From an uncultured Clostridia bacterium (lineage in GTDB: Bacteria > Bacillota > Clostridia > Oscillospirales > Ruminococcaceae): a stretch of DNA of 58,004 nucleotides. Below are positions 41,011 through 49,087 of the stretch, piece after piece; within the stretch, counting starts at the first letter, position 1, and each line of letters begins with the position of its first letter. The stretch covers positions 1 to 58,004 of the forward strand of contig CAMCOD010000011.1 in NCBI GenBank assembly GCA_945876435.1, read 5' to 3'. The notes beneath the pieces were generated by a model, which was not told the DNA's origin, did not search any database, and saw only the letters and a list, made by a program, of their open reading frames with translations. A program made the translations under genes and the position numbers.

Positions 41011-42162
41011 ATGGAATTTAATCTGAAAACAATGAAACCCTTTTTTCTTCTCGTCGCCTTTGGTGTACTGTTGTACTGGGGATTGCAGAATCTTTCCTTT
41101 TTATCCTCTATTTTAGGCGCAGTTCTGGGACTGATCGCTCCTTTTCTGCTGGGCGGCTGTATCGCTTTTATTCTCAACGTGCCCATGAAGCGCATTGAGA
41201 CCACGCTCTTCCCCAAACCCACCAAAATCAGCCAAAAAATCAAGCGGCCTTTTTCCCTGCTGCTGACGCTGATCCTGCTGCTTGCTCTGATCGGCGTAGT
41301 TTTTGGGCTGATCATCCCGGAATTGGGCAATAGTTTCCTTACTCTGCGCAATAATGTGATTCGTTTTCTGGTAAGCTTTGAGCAGCAGCACCCGGCCTTT
41401 CTGGATCAGTTTGTCAGCTACCTGCCAACGGCAGAGGAATTGGCTGCTGTGGATTGGGAAGGATTGGCCAAAAAAGCCTTGTCTTTCCTGGGCAGTGGTG
41501 CCGGCAGCCTGATCAACTCCACAGTCAGTGTGGCCTCTCATATTTTTAATGGCCTGCTTACTTTCTTCATTGGCTTTGTTTTCTCCATTTATCTTCTGCT
41601 GCAAAAGGAAAAGGTAGGCCGTCAGGTAAAGCAGCTGCTCTACGCCTATCTGCCGGAGAAAGCGGCGGACCGTATTCTTTCTATCGCCGGACTGTCCAGC
41701 AAAACCTTTGCCAGCTTTCTGTCCGGACAGTGTACAGAAGCGGTTATTCTGGGATTGCTGTTCTTTATTTGCATGACCATTTTCCGCTTCCCTTATGCCC
41801 TGATGATCAGCGTCCTTATTGCGGTTACGGCGCTGATTCCTATCTTCGGCGCATTTATCGGCTGCTTTATCGGCTGCTTTATGATTCTGATGACCAGCCC
41901 CATCAAAATGCTCTGGTTCATTGTCCTGTTCCTGACGCTGCAGCAGCTGGAAGGTAATCTGATCTATCCAAAAGTGGTGGGAAATTCTGTGGGACTGCCA
42001 TCCATCTGGGTCTTTGCGGCTGTATCCATTGGCGGCAGTGCCTTTGGTGTAGCGGGAATGCTGCTCTTTATTCCACTGTGCTCCGTTTTATATACGCTAC
42101 TCCGTGAAAACAGCCAGGAGCGCCTGAAGCGAAAAAAAATCGCCAAACAAAAACTTCTGTAA
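41011..42162 (+). CDS. AI-2E family transporter (PerM/YtvI type)
   Basis: A 383-residue membrane protein of the UPF0118/AI-2E exporter family with about eight helices. FLLGGCIAFILNVPMKRIE, FLVSFEQQHPAFLDQFVSYLP in the loop, GFVFSIYLLLQKEKVGRQVK, YALMISVLIAVTALIPIFGAFIG and LQQLEGNLIYPKVVGNSVGLPSIWV are the family signatures. Functions assigned range from AI-2 export to Na+/H+ antiport; the role here is unknown. Ribosome binding site is poor (AGAGAGCAGG). A 26-base palindromic terminator follows. Confidence 0.9.
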   Translation: MEFNLKTMKPFFLLVAFGVLLYWGLQNLSFLSSILGAVLGLIAPFLLGGCIAFILNVPMKRIETTLFPKPTKISQKIKRPFSLLLTLILLLALIGVVFGLIIPELGNSFLTLRNNVIRFLVSFEQQHPAFLDQFVSYLPTAEELAAVDWEGLAKKALSFLGSGAGSLINSTVSVASHIFNGLLTFFIGFVFSIYLLLQKEKVGRQVKQLLYAYLPEKAADRILSIAGLSSKTFASFLSGQCTEAVILGLLFFICMTIFRFPYALMISVLIAVTALIPIFGAFIGCFIGCFMILMTSPIKMLWFIVLFLTLQQLEGNLIYPKVVGNSVGLPSIWVFAAVSIGGSAFGVAGMLLFIPLCSVLYTLLRENSQERLKRKKIAKQKLL

Positions 42163-42180
42163 ACCAATAGTATATTTCTG

Positions 42181-42207
42181 AAAAAAGGAGGCAATTGCCT
42201 CCTTTTT
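42181..42207. terminator. Terminator of the AI-2E family gene
   Basis: AAAAAGGAGGCAA and TTGCCTCCTTTTT form a perfect palindrome with T-run. Confidence 0.88.
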
Positions 42208-42269
42208 GTGTTATACTGTCTATAAAACACAGCATTTTCTTTCTGATCCACTTTCTTAGGAGGGTTACA

Positions 42270-42896
42270 ATGAATATATTGATTGTTGGCTGCGGCAAAG
42301 TAGGAGCGGACCTGGCTTCCACACTGTATCGGGAAGGCCATGATGTTGCTGTTATTGACCGCAATCCGGACAACTTTCATCGTCTGGACAACGATTTTTC
42401 CGGCCTGATCCTGCAGGGTCTCGCAATCGACCAGGATGTACTGCGTCAAGCCGGTATTGAAGACTGTGATGCGCTGGCGGCGGTATCTGAGGACGATAAT
42501 ACCAATATTATGGTCTGTGAGATTGCAACACAAGTTTTTCATGTTTCAAAAGCCGTTGCCCGTGTCTATGACCCCAGCCGGGAAAATATCTTTTCCCGCT
42601 TTGGTGTCCGGGCCATGAGTCCCACCAGCCTGACCTCGTCCACCATCCGTTTTATGCTGCTGGACGAACAGCCACCCCAGCAGATCCACTTTGACAACAG
42701 CATGCTGAATTTCTCTCTGGTACCCGTGTCTGCCCGCTGGGCTGGGCACAGCTTGCGGGACATTGCTCTTCACAACTCCTCTACCGAACTGTATCTGGGG
42801 GTATTGGACGCCTCCGGACGCATTATTCTGTCAGGCAATGAGGATTATACGCTGCAGGAGTCGGATCGCCTTATTTTGACCACCGTTCTGAAGTAA
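42270..42896 (+). CDS. TrkA-like K+ transport regulatory subunit (RCK)
   Basis: A 208-residue RCK protein, the cytosolic NAD(H)/nucleotide-sensing ring of Trk/Ktr potassium uptake. MNILIVGCGKVGADLASTLYREGHDVAVID is the Rossmann start (GCGKVG) and the next Asp pair the ribose; IIRFMLLDEQPP leads to an RCK_C-like beta domain (LNFSLVPVSARWAGHSLRDI, RIILSGNEDYTLQESDRLIL). ATG 42270 has TAGGAGGG in front. It starts a cluster with an acetyltransferase and a second TrkA-like gene. No TrkH/KtrB channel is in the window. Confidence 0.92.
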   Translation: MNILIVGCGKVGADLASTLYREGHDVAVIDRNPDNFHRLDNDFSGLILQGLAIDQDVLRQAGIEDCDALAAVSEDDNTNIMVCEIATQVFHVSKAVARVYDPSRENIFSRFGVRAMSPTSLTSSTIRFMLLDEQPPQQIHFDNSMLNFSLVPVSARWAGHSLRDIALHNSSTELYLGVLDASGRIILSGNEDYTLQESDRLILTTVLK

Positions 42897-42912
42897 AAAG
42901 GAGGTCTGTTCT

Positions 42913-43404
42913 GTGACGATCACTCTTGCTCCCCGTACCGCGGCCCATGTTTCTATCTACTGGAACAAAACACAGGATGAAGAGATTCGCCGCCTTCTCC
43001 CCAGCGCCGCTCAAAGCGAGGAACAGGCTTTGGAACGATTTCGCCAGTCTCTCCTGCCGGGAGCCAGCAGCTTTGGCCGTATCATCCTGGTGGATGGACG
43101 TTATGTGGGCGACATCTGGTGCTACTGCATCGACGAAAAAGAAGAAAAATCCGCTATGCTCAGCTACTGTATTTTTGAAAAGAGCTGTTGGAATCAGGGA
43201 ATCGGCACAAAAGCCGCTGCTCTGTTTTTGGAATTGGTCTTTGAACGCTACTCCATTGACAAAATCGGCGCTTTTACCTATGCTTCCAACCAACCTTCTA
43301 TCCGTGTTTTAGAAAAACTGGGATTTGATTTTATGGAAGAGTGGGAAGAAAACGGTGTGTTGTCCCGTTATTTCCAACGAAAGCGGAACTCTTTCACCAA
43401 ATAA
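42913..43404 (+). CDS. GNAT acetyltransferase
   Basis: A 163-residue GNAT protein. GRIILVDGRYVGDIWCY, AMLSYCIFEKSCWNQGIGTKAAALFLELVF (acetyl-CoA loop NQGIGTKA) and FTYASNQPSIRVLEKLGFDFMEEW place it with the RimJ/RimL-like acetyltransferases. The substrate is unknown. Start is GTG 42913 after AAGGAGG; the gene lies 16 bp behind the first TrkA-like gene and 12 bp before the second, so it is part of one operon. Such an insertion between two TrkA genes is unusual. Confidence 0.85.
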   Translation: MTITLAPRTAAHVSIYWNKTQDEEIRRLLPSAAQSEEQALERFRQSLLPGASSFGRIILVDGRYVGDIWCYCIDEKEEKSAMLSYCIFEKSCWNQGIGTKAAALFLELVFERYSIDKIGAFTYASNQPSIRVLEKLGFDFMEEWEENGVLSRYFQRKRNSFTK

Positions 43405-43416
43405 AGGAGGACCATT

Positions 43417-44079
43417 ATGAAAGTTATCATCGTAGGCGGCGGCAAAATCGGTTATTACCTTGCCAAAACCCTGATGGAACATGGACATAAACCAACCATT
43501 ATTGAAAAAGACCGGGAACTGTGCAGCCATCTGGCTACACAGCTGGATATTACGACTTTTTGCGGCGACGGCTCTTCCAAAGATATTCTGGAGGACGCTC
43601 ATGCCGGCGACGCAAACGCGCTGGTCTGCGTTACCGGCTCCGATCAGGATAACCTGATCTGCTGCCAACTTGGCAAACATGAATTTCACATTCCTCAAAC
43701 CATCGCCCGTGTCAACAACCCCAAAAATATGGAAGTAATGAAAAAACTGGGCGTAGATATCCCAATTTCCAGCACCGACACGATTGCCCGGCTGGTTGAG
43801 CGGGAAATCGACGTTTCCCGCTTCCGCCATCTGTTATCCCTGAATCGCGGCGAAGCCTCCATCAATGAAATCCAAATTCCGGAAGGCTCTGCCCTTCACG
43901 GAAAGCTGTTGATGGAAATCTCTCTCCCCGCCGAATGCGTCATTGTTTCCATTACCCGCGACGGCAAATTTATCATCCCCCGTGGTTTCACCCAACTGAT
44001 GGAAAAGGACCTGCTCCTGATCGTGGCACAAAACACCGTTCTTCACGAAATAGAAAAGCTGTTCAGTAAATTAGCATAA
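43417..44079 (+). CDS. trkA: TrkA-like K+ transport regulatory subunit (RCK)
   Basis: A 220-residue RCK protein with complete RCK_N and RCK_C domains: MKVIIVGGGKIGYYLAKTLMEHGH (GGGKIG), TFCGDGSSKDILEDAHAGDANALVCVTGSDQDN, and RCK_C INEIQIPEGSALHGKLLMEI with IVSITRDGKFIIPRGFTQLMEKDLLLIV. It is the better match to classical TrkA of the two. AAAGGAGGACCATT precedes the ATG. It ends the operon at the strong hairpin 44115-44153. The two TrkA copies may form a hetero-ring. Confidence 0.93.
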   Translation: MKVIIVGGGKIGYYLAKTLMEHGHKPTIIEKDRELCSHLATQLDITTFCGDGSSKDILEDAHAGDANALVCVTGSDQDNLICCQLGKHEFHIPQTIARVNNPKNMEVMKKLGVDIPISSTDTIARLVEREIDVSRFRHLLSLNRGEASINEIQIPEGSALHGKLLMEISLPAECVIVSITRDGKFIIPRGFTQLMEKDLLLIVAQNTVLHEIEKLFSKLA

Positions 44080-44114
44080 TGATTCCCGGATTGGACAGTG
44101 TTCGTAAAACAGTA

Positions 44115-44153
44115 AATCCTCCGTATGATTGATCATACGGAGGATTATTCTTT
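44115..44153. terminator. Terminator of the trkA operon
   Basis: AATCCTCCGTATGAT and its exact complement around TG; TTCTTTG follows. Confidence 0.9.
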
Positions 44154-44333
44154 GCACATTACTCAACTCGCTGGCGGAAAGGAAGCGACCCAAGCCGCAG
44201 GATACTCCCGACAGGAGGATATGAAAGGGTACCCTAAAGAGAGATAATTCTGGCTCAACTCCACGGCAAATTGGATTCTATTGATTTCTTTGTGTGAAAA
44301 AAGAACATTTAACAGTCCACACATTCCACAAAG
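44154..44333. other. Intergenic region without recognised gene
   Basis: About 180 bases between the trkA terminator and the XRE gene stop. A short frame (LAGGKEATQAAGYSRQED) can be read but has no start or family match. I see nothing else. Confidence 0.4.
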
Positions 44334-44918
44334 CTATTTGTTCAAAACTGTCATAAGCAAGCAAACCAAAACGCTAATCGCAACGATAACGGGACATATA
44401 ACCCTTAACGCTTTTGCTATTCTTCTTGATTTATCATTATTTCTTATTTTACCTAAGACTCCTGTTGTAAAAAGGATACAAGTTATCATTGCACCCACTG
44501 ACGTTCCAAACGCAATTCCCTCAATACACATAAAGAAAGAGTTGATCTGCTCAATCCCAAAGCTTACGAATAACAGTGCTAACAATAGCGAGCCCAATCC
44601 AACAAAACTTATGATACGGACCCTTTTCATGAGTATCTCTCTCTCTTTTTCGGCATAGTCTGCTACCTTTCTTAATGTTTCTTTTTCTCCTTCATTCATA
44701 TTCTCGCTTTTCCTTTCTCCGTTGATGATTTCAGGGATAGTGACACCAAAAAGATCAGCAATCTCTGCCAGCAAACTAATGTCTGGCATATTGTTTCCCG
44801 TTTCCCAACGAGATACCGTTCTGCCGGATATATTAAGCTTTTCTGCCATCTGTTCCTGTGTAATTCCTTTTTCTTTTCGAAGTTTCTTCAAAAAACCTCC
44901 AATTCGTTTTTGGTCCAT
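44334..44918 (-). CDS. XRE-family regulator with C-terminal membrane helices
   Basis: A 194-residue protein. Residues 1-66 are a Cro/CI helix-turn-helix (IGGFLKKLRKEKGITQEQMAEKLNISGRTVSRWETGNNMPDISLLAEIADLFGV). A short charged linker follows, then three hydrophobic helices (IISFVGLGSLLLALLFVSFG, GIAFGTSVGAMITCILFTTGVL, VICPVIVAISVLVCLLMTVL). It is probably a membrane-tethered regulator. The same architecture recurs at 48520. The DNA is more AT-rich than its neighbours. AAAGGAGGAATTTACC precedes the ATG. Target genes unknown. Confidence 0.85.
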   Translation of the reverse strand: MDQKRIGGFLKKLRKEKGITQEQMAEKLNISGRTVSRWETGNNMPDISLLAEIADLFGVTIPEIINGERKSENMNEGEKETLRKVADYAEKEREILMKRVRIISFVGLGSLLLALLFVSFGIEQINSFFMCIEGIAFGTSVGAMITCILFTTGVLGKIRNNDKSRRIAKALRVICPVIVAISVLVCLLMTVLNK

Positions 44919-45003
44919 GGTAAATTCCTCCTTTCATCAACAGAATAGTATGGACTGCCTGCACTTTACACGACACAAAGCGAGAATTGCCGTTTTTATT
45001 ATG

Positions 45004-45019
45004 TAGACAGTCTTGTCTA
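45004..45019. promoter_or_regulatory. TAGACA-N4-TGTCTA operator candidate
   Basis: A perfect 6-4-6 inverted repeat about 85 bases upstream of the XRE gene on the minus strand, close to its likely promoter; a site for its own protein is plausible. Confidence 0.4.
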
Positions 45020-45103
45020 TACGCCAAATTCCGAGTGATTTTACTTTTTTAGTGGATAAAGAATAGCAGAAAAGCCTGATTGATCCACCTGCCAACAGGA
45101 AGA

Positions 45104-45136
45104 AACGCCCGAATAATTTCAAAAATCATTCGGGCG
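45104..45136 (-). terminator. Terminator of the MATE gene
   Basis: CGCCCGAAT and ATTCGGGCG pair; on the minus strand TTTC follows. Confidence 0.75.
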
Positions 45137-45183
45137 CTTCTGTCTTACGAGCCCCCGGATACCGGGAGCCTTCTTTTTTCTTC

Positions 45184-46560
45184 CTATTCGTCTGCTGTAA
45201 CAGCAGCCTGCGCTTCCATTCGCGCAAATGCTTTTTTTCGTACCGCCAAATAACAGATCAGGTGGATACCCGCAGTAAGGATCCAGGAGATTGGATAGGA
45301 CAGGTACAAAATAAACTGGGTATGTTCCATCTGGAAAATGGTAAAAATCCAGATGATACGGAACAGGCAGGCGCCCGTCAGGGATACGATCATCGGCATG
45401 ACCGCATAACCAAGGCCGCGGATGCTGCCGCAGAATACGTCCATGATTCCGCAAAGGAAGTAGGTAGCGCTGATAACTGCCAGACGGTTCAGGCCATAGC
45501 CGATAACCTCCGGGTCGGCGGAGTAAATGCCCAGAAGCTGATTGCCCAGCAAATAAGCGCCGTTGCCCAGAACAAAGCCCACAACCGTTACAATCACCAA
45601 ACATTGAATCAGGATCTTATCAATGCGTTTAAAGTTTTTGGCGCCATAGTTCTGGCTGGTGAAGCTGAGGGAGGTCTGGTACAACGCATTCATTGCCGTA
45701 TAAACAAAGCCTTCGATATTCTGTGCCGCCGTATTGCCGGCCATAACCAAAGAGCCGAAGCTGTTGACCGAGGACTGGATCAAGACATTGGAAATATTAA
45801 AGACCATGCCCTGGAAGCCGGCAGGCAAGCCGATGCGCAGCATCTCCAGCATTTTTTTCTCACTGAATGACAGGTTTTTCAGATCCAAATGAATCAGTCC
45901 GCCGCTGTGCATCAAGCAGTTCAGAATCAGCAGCGCGGAAACCGCTTGGGAAAGGATGGTAGCCAGTGCAACACCGGCTACGCCCATATGAAACGCAATA
46001 ACAAAAATCAGGTTTAAAATCACGTTGATAACACCGGAAATAATCAGAAAATACAAGGGGCGTCTTGTATCGCCGATAGAACGAAGAATGGCGGCGCCAA
46101 AGTTATAGATCATGAAGGCCGGCATGCCGACAAAATAGATCCGCATATATAAAATAGACTGGTTAATAACATCATCCGGAGTTCCCATAAGACGAAGCAA
46201 AGGACCGGCAAGAAAGAAGCCCACAAAAATCAAAGCAACCCCGCCGACTGCCGCGGTAATCATGGAGGTATTGACCGTTTCTTCCACTGCGTCAATATCT
46301 CTTGCGCCGAAATAACGAGCAACCAGCACATTGGTACCGATAGAAATACCAATAAACAGATTGATCAGCAGGTTGATCAGGGAACTGGTAGAACCCACAG
46401 CCGCCAACGCCTGGCTTCCGGAAAAACGTCCCACCACAACGATATCCGCCGCGTTGAACAAAAGCTGTAGAATACCGGACAGCATCAAAGGCAGTGCAAA
46501 CATCAGGATATTGCTCAAAAGAGGGCCATTGACCATATCCATCTCATAGGATTTTCGCAT
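45184..46560 (-). CDS. MATE family multidrug efflux protein
   Basis: A 458-residue, twelve-helix MATE exporter using Na+ or H+ antiport. GPLLSNILMFALPLMLSGILQLLFNAADIVVVGRFSG is the N-terminal half signature, and the second half (MLRIGLPAGFQGMVFNISNVLIQSSVNSFG, VSLTGACLFRIIWIFTIFQ) repeats it. Both halves are intact. Substrates are unknown; it may export cationic drugs or metabolites. A weak leader with TTGATT-16-TATACT promoter precedes it. It ends at the hairpin 45104-45136. Confidence 0.93.
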   Translation of the reverse strand: MRKSYEMDMVNGPLLSNILMFALPLMLSGILQLLFNAADIVVVGRFSGSQALAAVGSTSSLINLLINLFIGISIGTNVLVARYFGARDIDAVEETVNTSMITAAVGGVALIFVGFFLAGPLLRLMGTPDDVINQSILYMRIYFVGMPAFMIYNFGAAILRSIGDTRRPLYFLIISGVINVILNLIFVIAFHMGVAGVALATILSQAVSALLILNCLMHSGGLIHLDLKNLSFSEKKMLEMLRIGLPAGFQGMVFNISNVLIQSSVNSFGSLVMAGNTAAQNIEGFVYTAMNALYQTSLSFTSQNYGAKNFKRIDKILIQCLVIVTVVGFVLGNGAYLLGNQLLGIYSADPEVIGYGLNRLAVISATYFLCGIMDVFCGSIRGLGYAVMPMIVSLTGACLFRIIWIFTIFQMEHTQFILYLSYPISWILTAGIHLICYLAVRKKAFARMEAQAAVTADE

Positions 46561-46603
46561 TTTTTATCACCCACATCAACAAAAGTTATTTTGATACAGT
46601 ATA

Positions 46604-46631
46604 AGTATAGTCAATTCCCTGTAAAAATCAA
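46604..46631 (-). promoter_or_regulatory. Promoter of the MATE gene
   Basis: On the minus strand TTGATT (46626-46631), 16-base spacer and TATACT (46604-46609), about 43 bases before the start codon. Confidence 0.6.
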
Positions 46632-46663
46632 TAGCAAATTCAGCCCAAAACCACGTTAAAGCG

Positions 46664-46700
46664 AAAAACAGGCCATCCTTTGAAAGGATGGCCTGTTTTT
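46664..46700. terminator. Terminator of the rubrerythrin gene
   Basis: AAAAACAGGCCATCCTT and its complement pair around TGA, ending in a T-run on both strands. Confidence 0.9.
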
Positions 46701-46743
46701 GCCCTTAACAGAGTGTTTTATGGTAAGAGGATGCTTTTGCTGT

Positions 46744-47283
46744 TTAGTAATTTTCTTTTTCCAGCTCGAAGTAAGCTTTTGGATGAGCGCAAACCGGGCA
46801 AACCTCCGGTGCTTTCTCACCGTAATGGATGTGACCGCAGTTGCGGCAGATCCAAGCGCGTTTGCCCTCACGATTGAAGACTTTGCCTTCTTCAATGTTT
46901 TTCAGCAGAGCGTTGTAGCGTTCTTCATGGTGTTTTTCGATCTCGCCAACAGCGGAGAAGAGGTAAGCGATGCGGTCAAAGCCTTCTTCTTTTGCGGTCT
47001 GGGCGAAGGAAGCGTACATGTCGGTCCATTCGTAGTTCTCACCGGCAGCAGCATCTTTCAGATTGGTTACAGTATCAGGAATCTCCCCATCGTGGAGCAG
47101 TTTGAACCAAAGTTTTGCATGCTCTTTCTCATTATCAGCGGTTTCGGTAAAGAAAGCAGCGATCTGCTCAAAGCCTTCTTTTTTTGCTTTGGAAGCATAG
47201 TAAGTGTATTTGTTTCTTGCCTGAGATTCGCCTGCAAATGCTGCCCACAGATTGGCTTCTGTTTTTGTTCCTTTCAAATTCAT
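46744..47283 (-). CDS. rbr: Rubrerythrin
   Basis: A 179-residue peroxide-detoxifying protein of anaerobes. The ferritin-like four-helix domain carries the di-iron ligands in [33 protein letters not shown] and [17 protein letters not shown]; the C-terminal rubredoxin domain has [23 protein letters not shown] with two CxxC knuckles. It reduces H2O2 using electrons from ferredoxin or rubredoxin. It follows the perR gene by 33 bp on the same strand, a typical PerR-controlled pair. ATG 47283 follows AAAGGTGG. Confidence 0.96.
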   Translation of the reverse strand: MNLKGTKTEANLWAAFAGESQARNKYTYYASKAKKEGFEQIAAFFTETADNEKEHAKLWFKLLHDGEIPDTVTNLKDAAAGENYEWTDMYASFAQTAKEEGFDRIAYLFSAVGEIEKHHEERYNALLKNIEEGKVFNREGKRAWICRNCGHIHYGEKAPEVCPVCAHPKAYFELEKENY

Positions 47284-47316
47284 AAATAATCCACCTTTCA
47301 TTTTATTGTTTTCCTA

Positions 47317-47721
47317 CTAATACTCAGTATGCCCGCCACCGCACTGTTTACACAGTCCGGTTACCGTTAAAGAGACGGTATCCACTCCCTGCTTTCGTTC
47401 CTCTTCCAGCAAAGAACGGATCGACGCGGATAATGTGCAGGGAAGATCCTCAATTGCTCCGCAGTTTTTACAGATCAAATGACCATGCTCCAGAAGCATT
47501 TTATCAAAATGATCGCATTCCACGCCCAGACTCAACTTTTGGATCTCTCCCAATTCCGCCAGAAGATTGAGGTTGCGGTACACGGTTCCCAGACTGATAT
47601 TGGGATTTTTTTGCCGGACAATCTGAAAAACCTCCTCCGCTGTCGGATGACAGCAGGAATGTTTCACCGCTTCCAAAACAAGCTGGCGCTGTTTGGACTT
47701 GCGTCTGATTCCTTCTGTCAT
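47317..47721 (-). CDS. perR: Fur family transcriptional repressor, PerR-like
   Basis: A 134-residue Fur-family regulator. A winged helix (KQRQLVLEAVKHSCCHPTAEEVF, NISLGTVYRNLNLLAELGEI) is followed by a dimer domain with HFDKMLLEHGHLICKNCG (metal ligands) and CKQCGGGH (structural zinc Cys pair). Context (rubrerythrin directly downstream) favours PerR, the peroxide sensor. ATG 47721 after GGAAGGAGGT is the family start, shorter than the open frame. Upstream lie AT-rich inverted repeats including ATTAGGAAT and ATTCCTAAT, possible operators. Confidence 0.9.
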   Translation of the reverse strand: MTEGIRRKSKQRQLVLEAVKHSCCHPTAEEVFQIVRQKNPNISLGTVYRNLNLLAELGEIQKLSLGVECDHFDKMLLEHGHLICKNCGAIEDLPCTLSASIRSLLEEERKQGVDTVSLTVTGLCKQCGGGHTEY

Positions 47722-47748
47722 GGATACCTCCTTCCGCATACTTTCCTT

Positions 47749-47859
47749 ATTAGGAATTATTACTGTTTTGTTTGAGTTAATTATACCTAATATTATTTCA
47801 AATGTCAACCGAACTTTATGTACAAAAATCAAAGTATTTTTTATATCATGATTCCTAAT
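47749..47859. promoter_or_regulatory. AT-rich inverted elements between perR and the acetyltransferase gene
   Basis: ATTAGGAAT (47749-47757) and its inverse ATTCCTAAT (47851-47859) flank the perR promoter region; the second adjoins the palindrome ATCATGAT. These could be PerR sites, but neither closely fits the B. subtilis Per box. Confidence 0.3.
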
Positions 47860-47924
47860 ACTTAAAATTTTTTGACTTTTACTCTCCCTGTGTTACCATG
47901 GAAGCAAAAACGGTGGTGAACTTT

Positions 47925-48443
47925 ATGAGAGATTACTGGCTGAAAACTCAACGCATCGATTTCTCCCTCTGGACAGCAGAAGATCTTCCTCTGGCAGAAC
48001 TGCTCTGGGGAGATCCGGCGGTAAGTCATTATATTTGTGCCGCAGGCTGCTTTTCCCAAGCGGAAATTCAAAACAGATTGTATCTTGAGATAGAAAATTA
48101 CAAAAGGTATAATATTCAATATTTTCCCATCTTTGATCTCGGTTCTTCGGCGCTGATCGGCTGCTGCGGTCTGCGGCCATATGAGGGCCGGACAGACTGC
48201 TGTGAACTGGGGTTCCATCTGCGGCTATCCTATTGGGGACAGGGTCTGGCTTTTGAAGCCGCCTCTGCCATTATAAACAACGCTTTTTCTCAGCTTGGCG
48301 TTTCAGAACTTCGTGCCGGTCATCACCCGGATAACCATCCTTCCCGGTGCCTGCTTCAGAAATTAGGGTTTGAATACCTCTGCGACCAGTTTTATCCCCC
48401 AACCGGTCTGCTTCACCCCTCTTACCGGCTGATTCGCCCTTAA
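47925..48443 (+). CDS. GNAT acetyltransferase, RimJ/RimL-like
   Basis: A 172-residue GNAT protein. LTAEDLPLAELLWGDPAVSHYI-type opening, CCELGFHLRLSYWGQGLAFEAASAIINNAF (CoA loop GQGLAFEA) and HHPDNHPSRCLLQKLGFEYLC are the RimJ/RimL pattern. Substrate unknown. ATG 47925 (MRDYW) with GGTGGTG in front is preferred to 47898, which has no ribosome binding site. It is divergent from perR and may share its control. Confidence 0.8.
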   Translation: MRDYWLKTQRIDFSLWTAEDLPLAELLWGDPAVSHYICAAGCFSQAEIQNRLYLEIENYKRYNIQYFPIFDLGSSALIGCCGLRPYEGRTDCCELGFHLRLSYWGQGLAFEAASAIINNAFSQLGVSELRAGHHPDNHPSRCLLQKLGFEYLCDQFYPPTGLLHPSYRLIRP

Positions 48444-48519
48444 ATATTCTTTTCTCACTTTGTGTCCTGTTCTTTTTCTGCAAAAAATGATAGATTATTC
48501 CTGAAAGGAGCGAAAAATA

Positions 48520-49056
48520 ATGGATCAGGAACATATCGGAAAATTTATCGCACAGCTTCGAAAGGAAAAAGGCTGGACACAGGAACAGTTTGCCGAACAA
48601 CTCGGCGTCAACAGCCGCAGCGTTTCCCGCTGGGAAAATGGCCGCTGCATGCCGGACCTTTCTTTGCTGCAAATCGTCGCTGACTTGTTGGACGTCACCA
48701 TGTCAGAGCTGCTCAACGGCCACCGGATGACCGAGGAAGAAATGCTTGTAATGCAGCAAACCATCCAGCAGCTGCTGGGTGCGGCCCATCAGGAAGAGCA
48801 GAAAAAAACCCGCAAGCTGAATTGTTATTTTTTGCTGGGTCTGCTTTGTATGCTTGTCGTATTCCTGCATCAGCAGTTCGGTATTCTCTCTTGGATCTTC
48901 CAGCCCAATATGGCGGAGTTTGCCTGCGGGGTGCTGACCGGCGGCGGATTGATGTTCGAGCTGATCGGCATTTACAACAATAACCATTCTGTTCCGCTGA
49001 AGCAGAAAAAGCAGGAGTTTTTCCGCAAGATCCAGGCAAAAATCAGCAGAAAATAG
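48520..49056 (+). CDS. XRE-family regulator with membrane tail (paralogue)
   Basis: A 178-residue protein with an N-terminal Cro/CI helix-turn-helix (IGKFIAQLRKEKGWTQEQFAEQLGVNSRSVSRWENGRCMPDLSLLQIVADLL), linker and two hydrophobic helices (CYFLLGLLCMLVVFLHQQFG, FACGVLTGGGLMFELIGIY). It is a clear paralogue of 44334-44918. GAAAGGAGCGAAAAATA precedes the ATG. Membrane-tethered regulation is inferred; targets unknown. Confidence 0.88.
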   Translation: MDQEHIGKFIAQLRKEKGWTQEQFAEQLGVNSRSVSRWENGRCMPDLSLLQIVADLLDVTMSELLNGHRMTEEEMLVMQQTIQQLLGAAHQEEQKKTRKLNCYFLLGLLCMLVVFLHQQFGILSWIFQPNMAEFACGVLTGGGLMFELIGIYNNNHSVPLKQKKQEFFRKIQAKISRK

Positions 49057-49057
49057 C

Positions 49058-49087
49058 AAAACGCCTCCCATAAGGGAGGCGTTTTTT
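49058..49087. terminator. Terminator between the XRE gene and tsaD
   Basis: AAAACGCCTCCC and GGGAGGCGTTTT around ATAA, with T-run. The tsaD stop lies at its edge. Confidence 0.9.
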
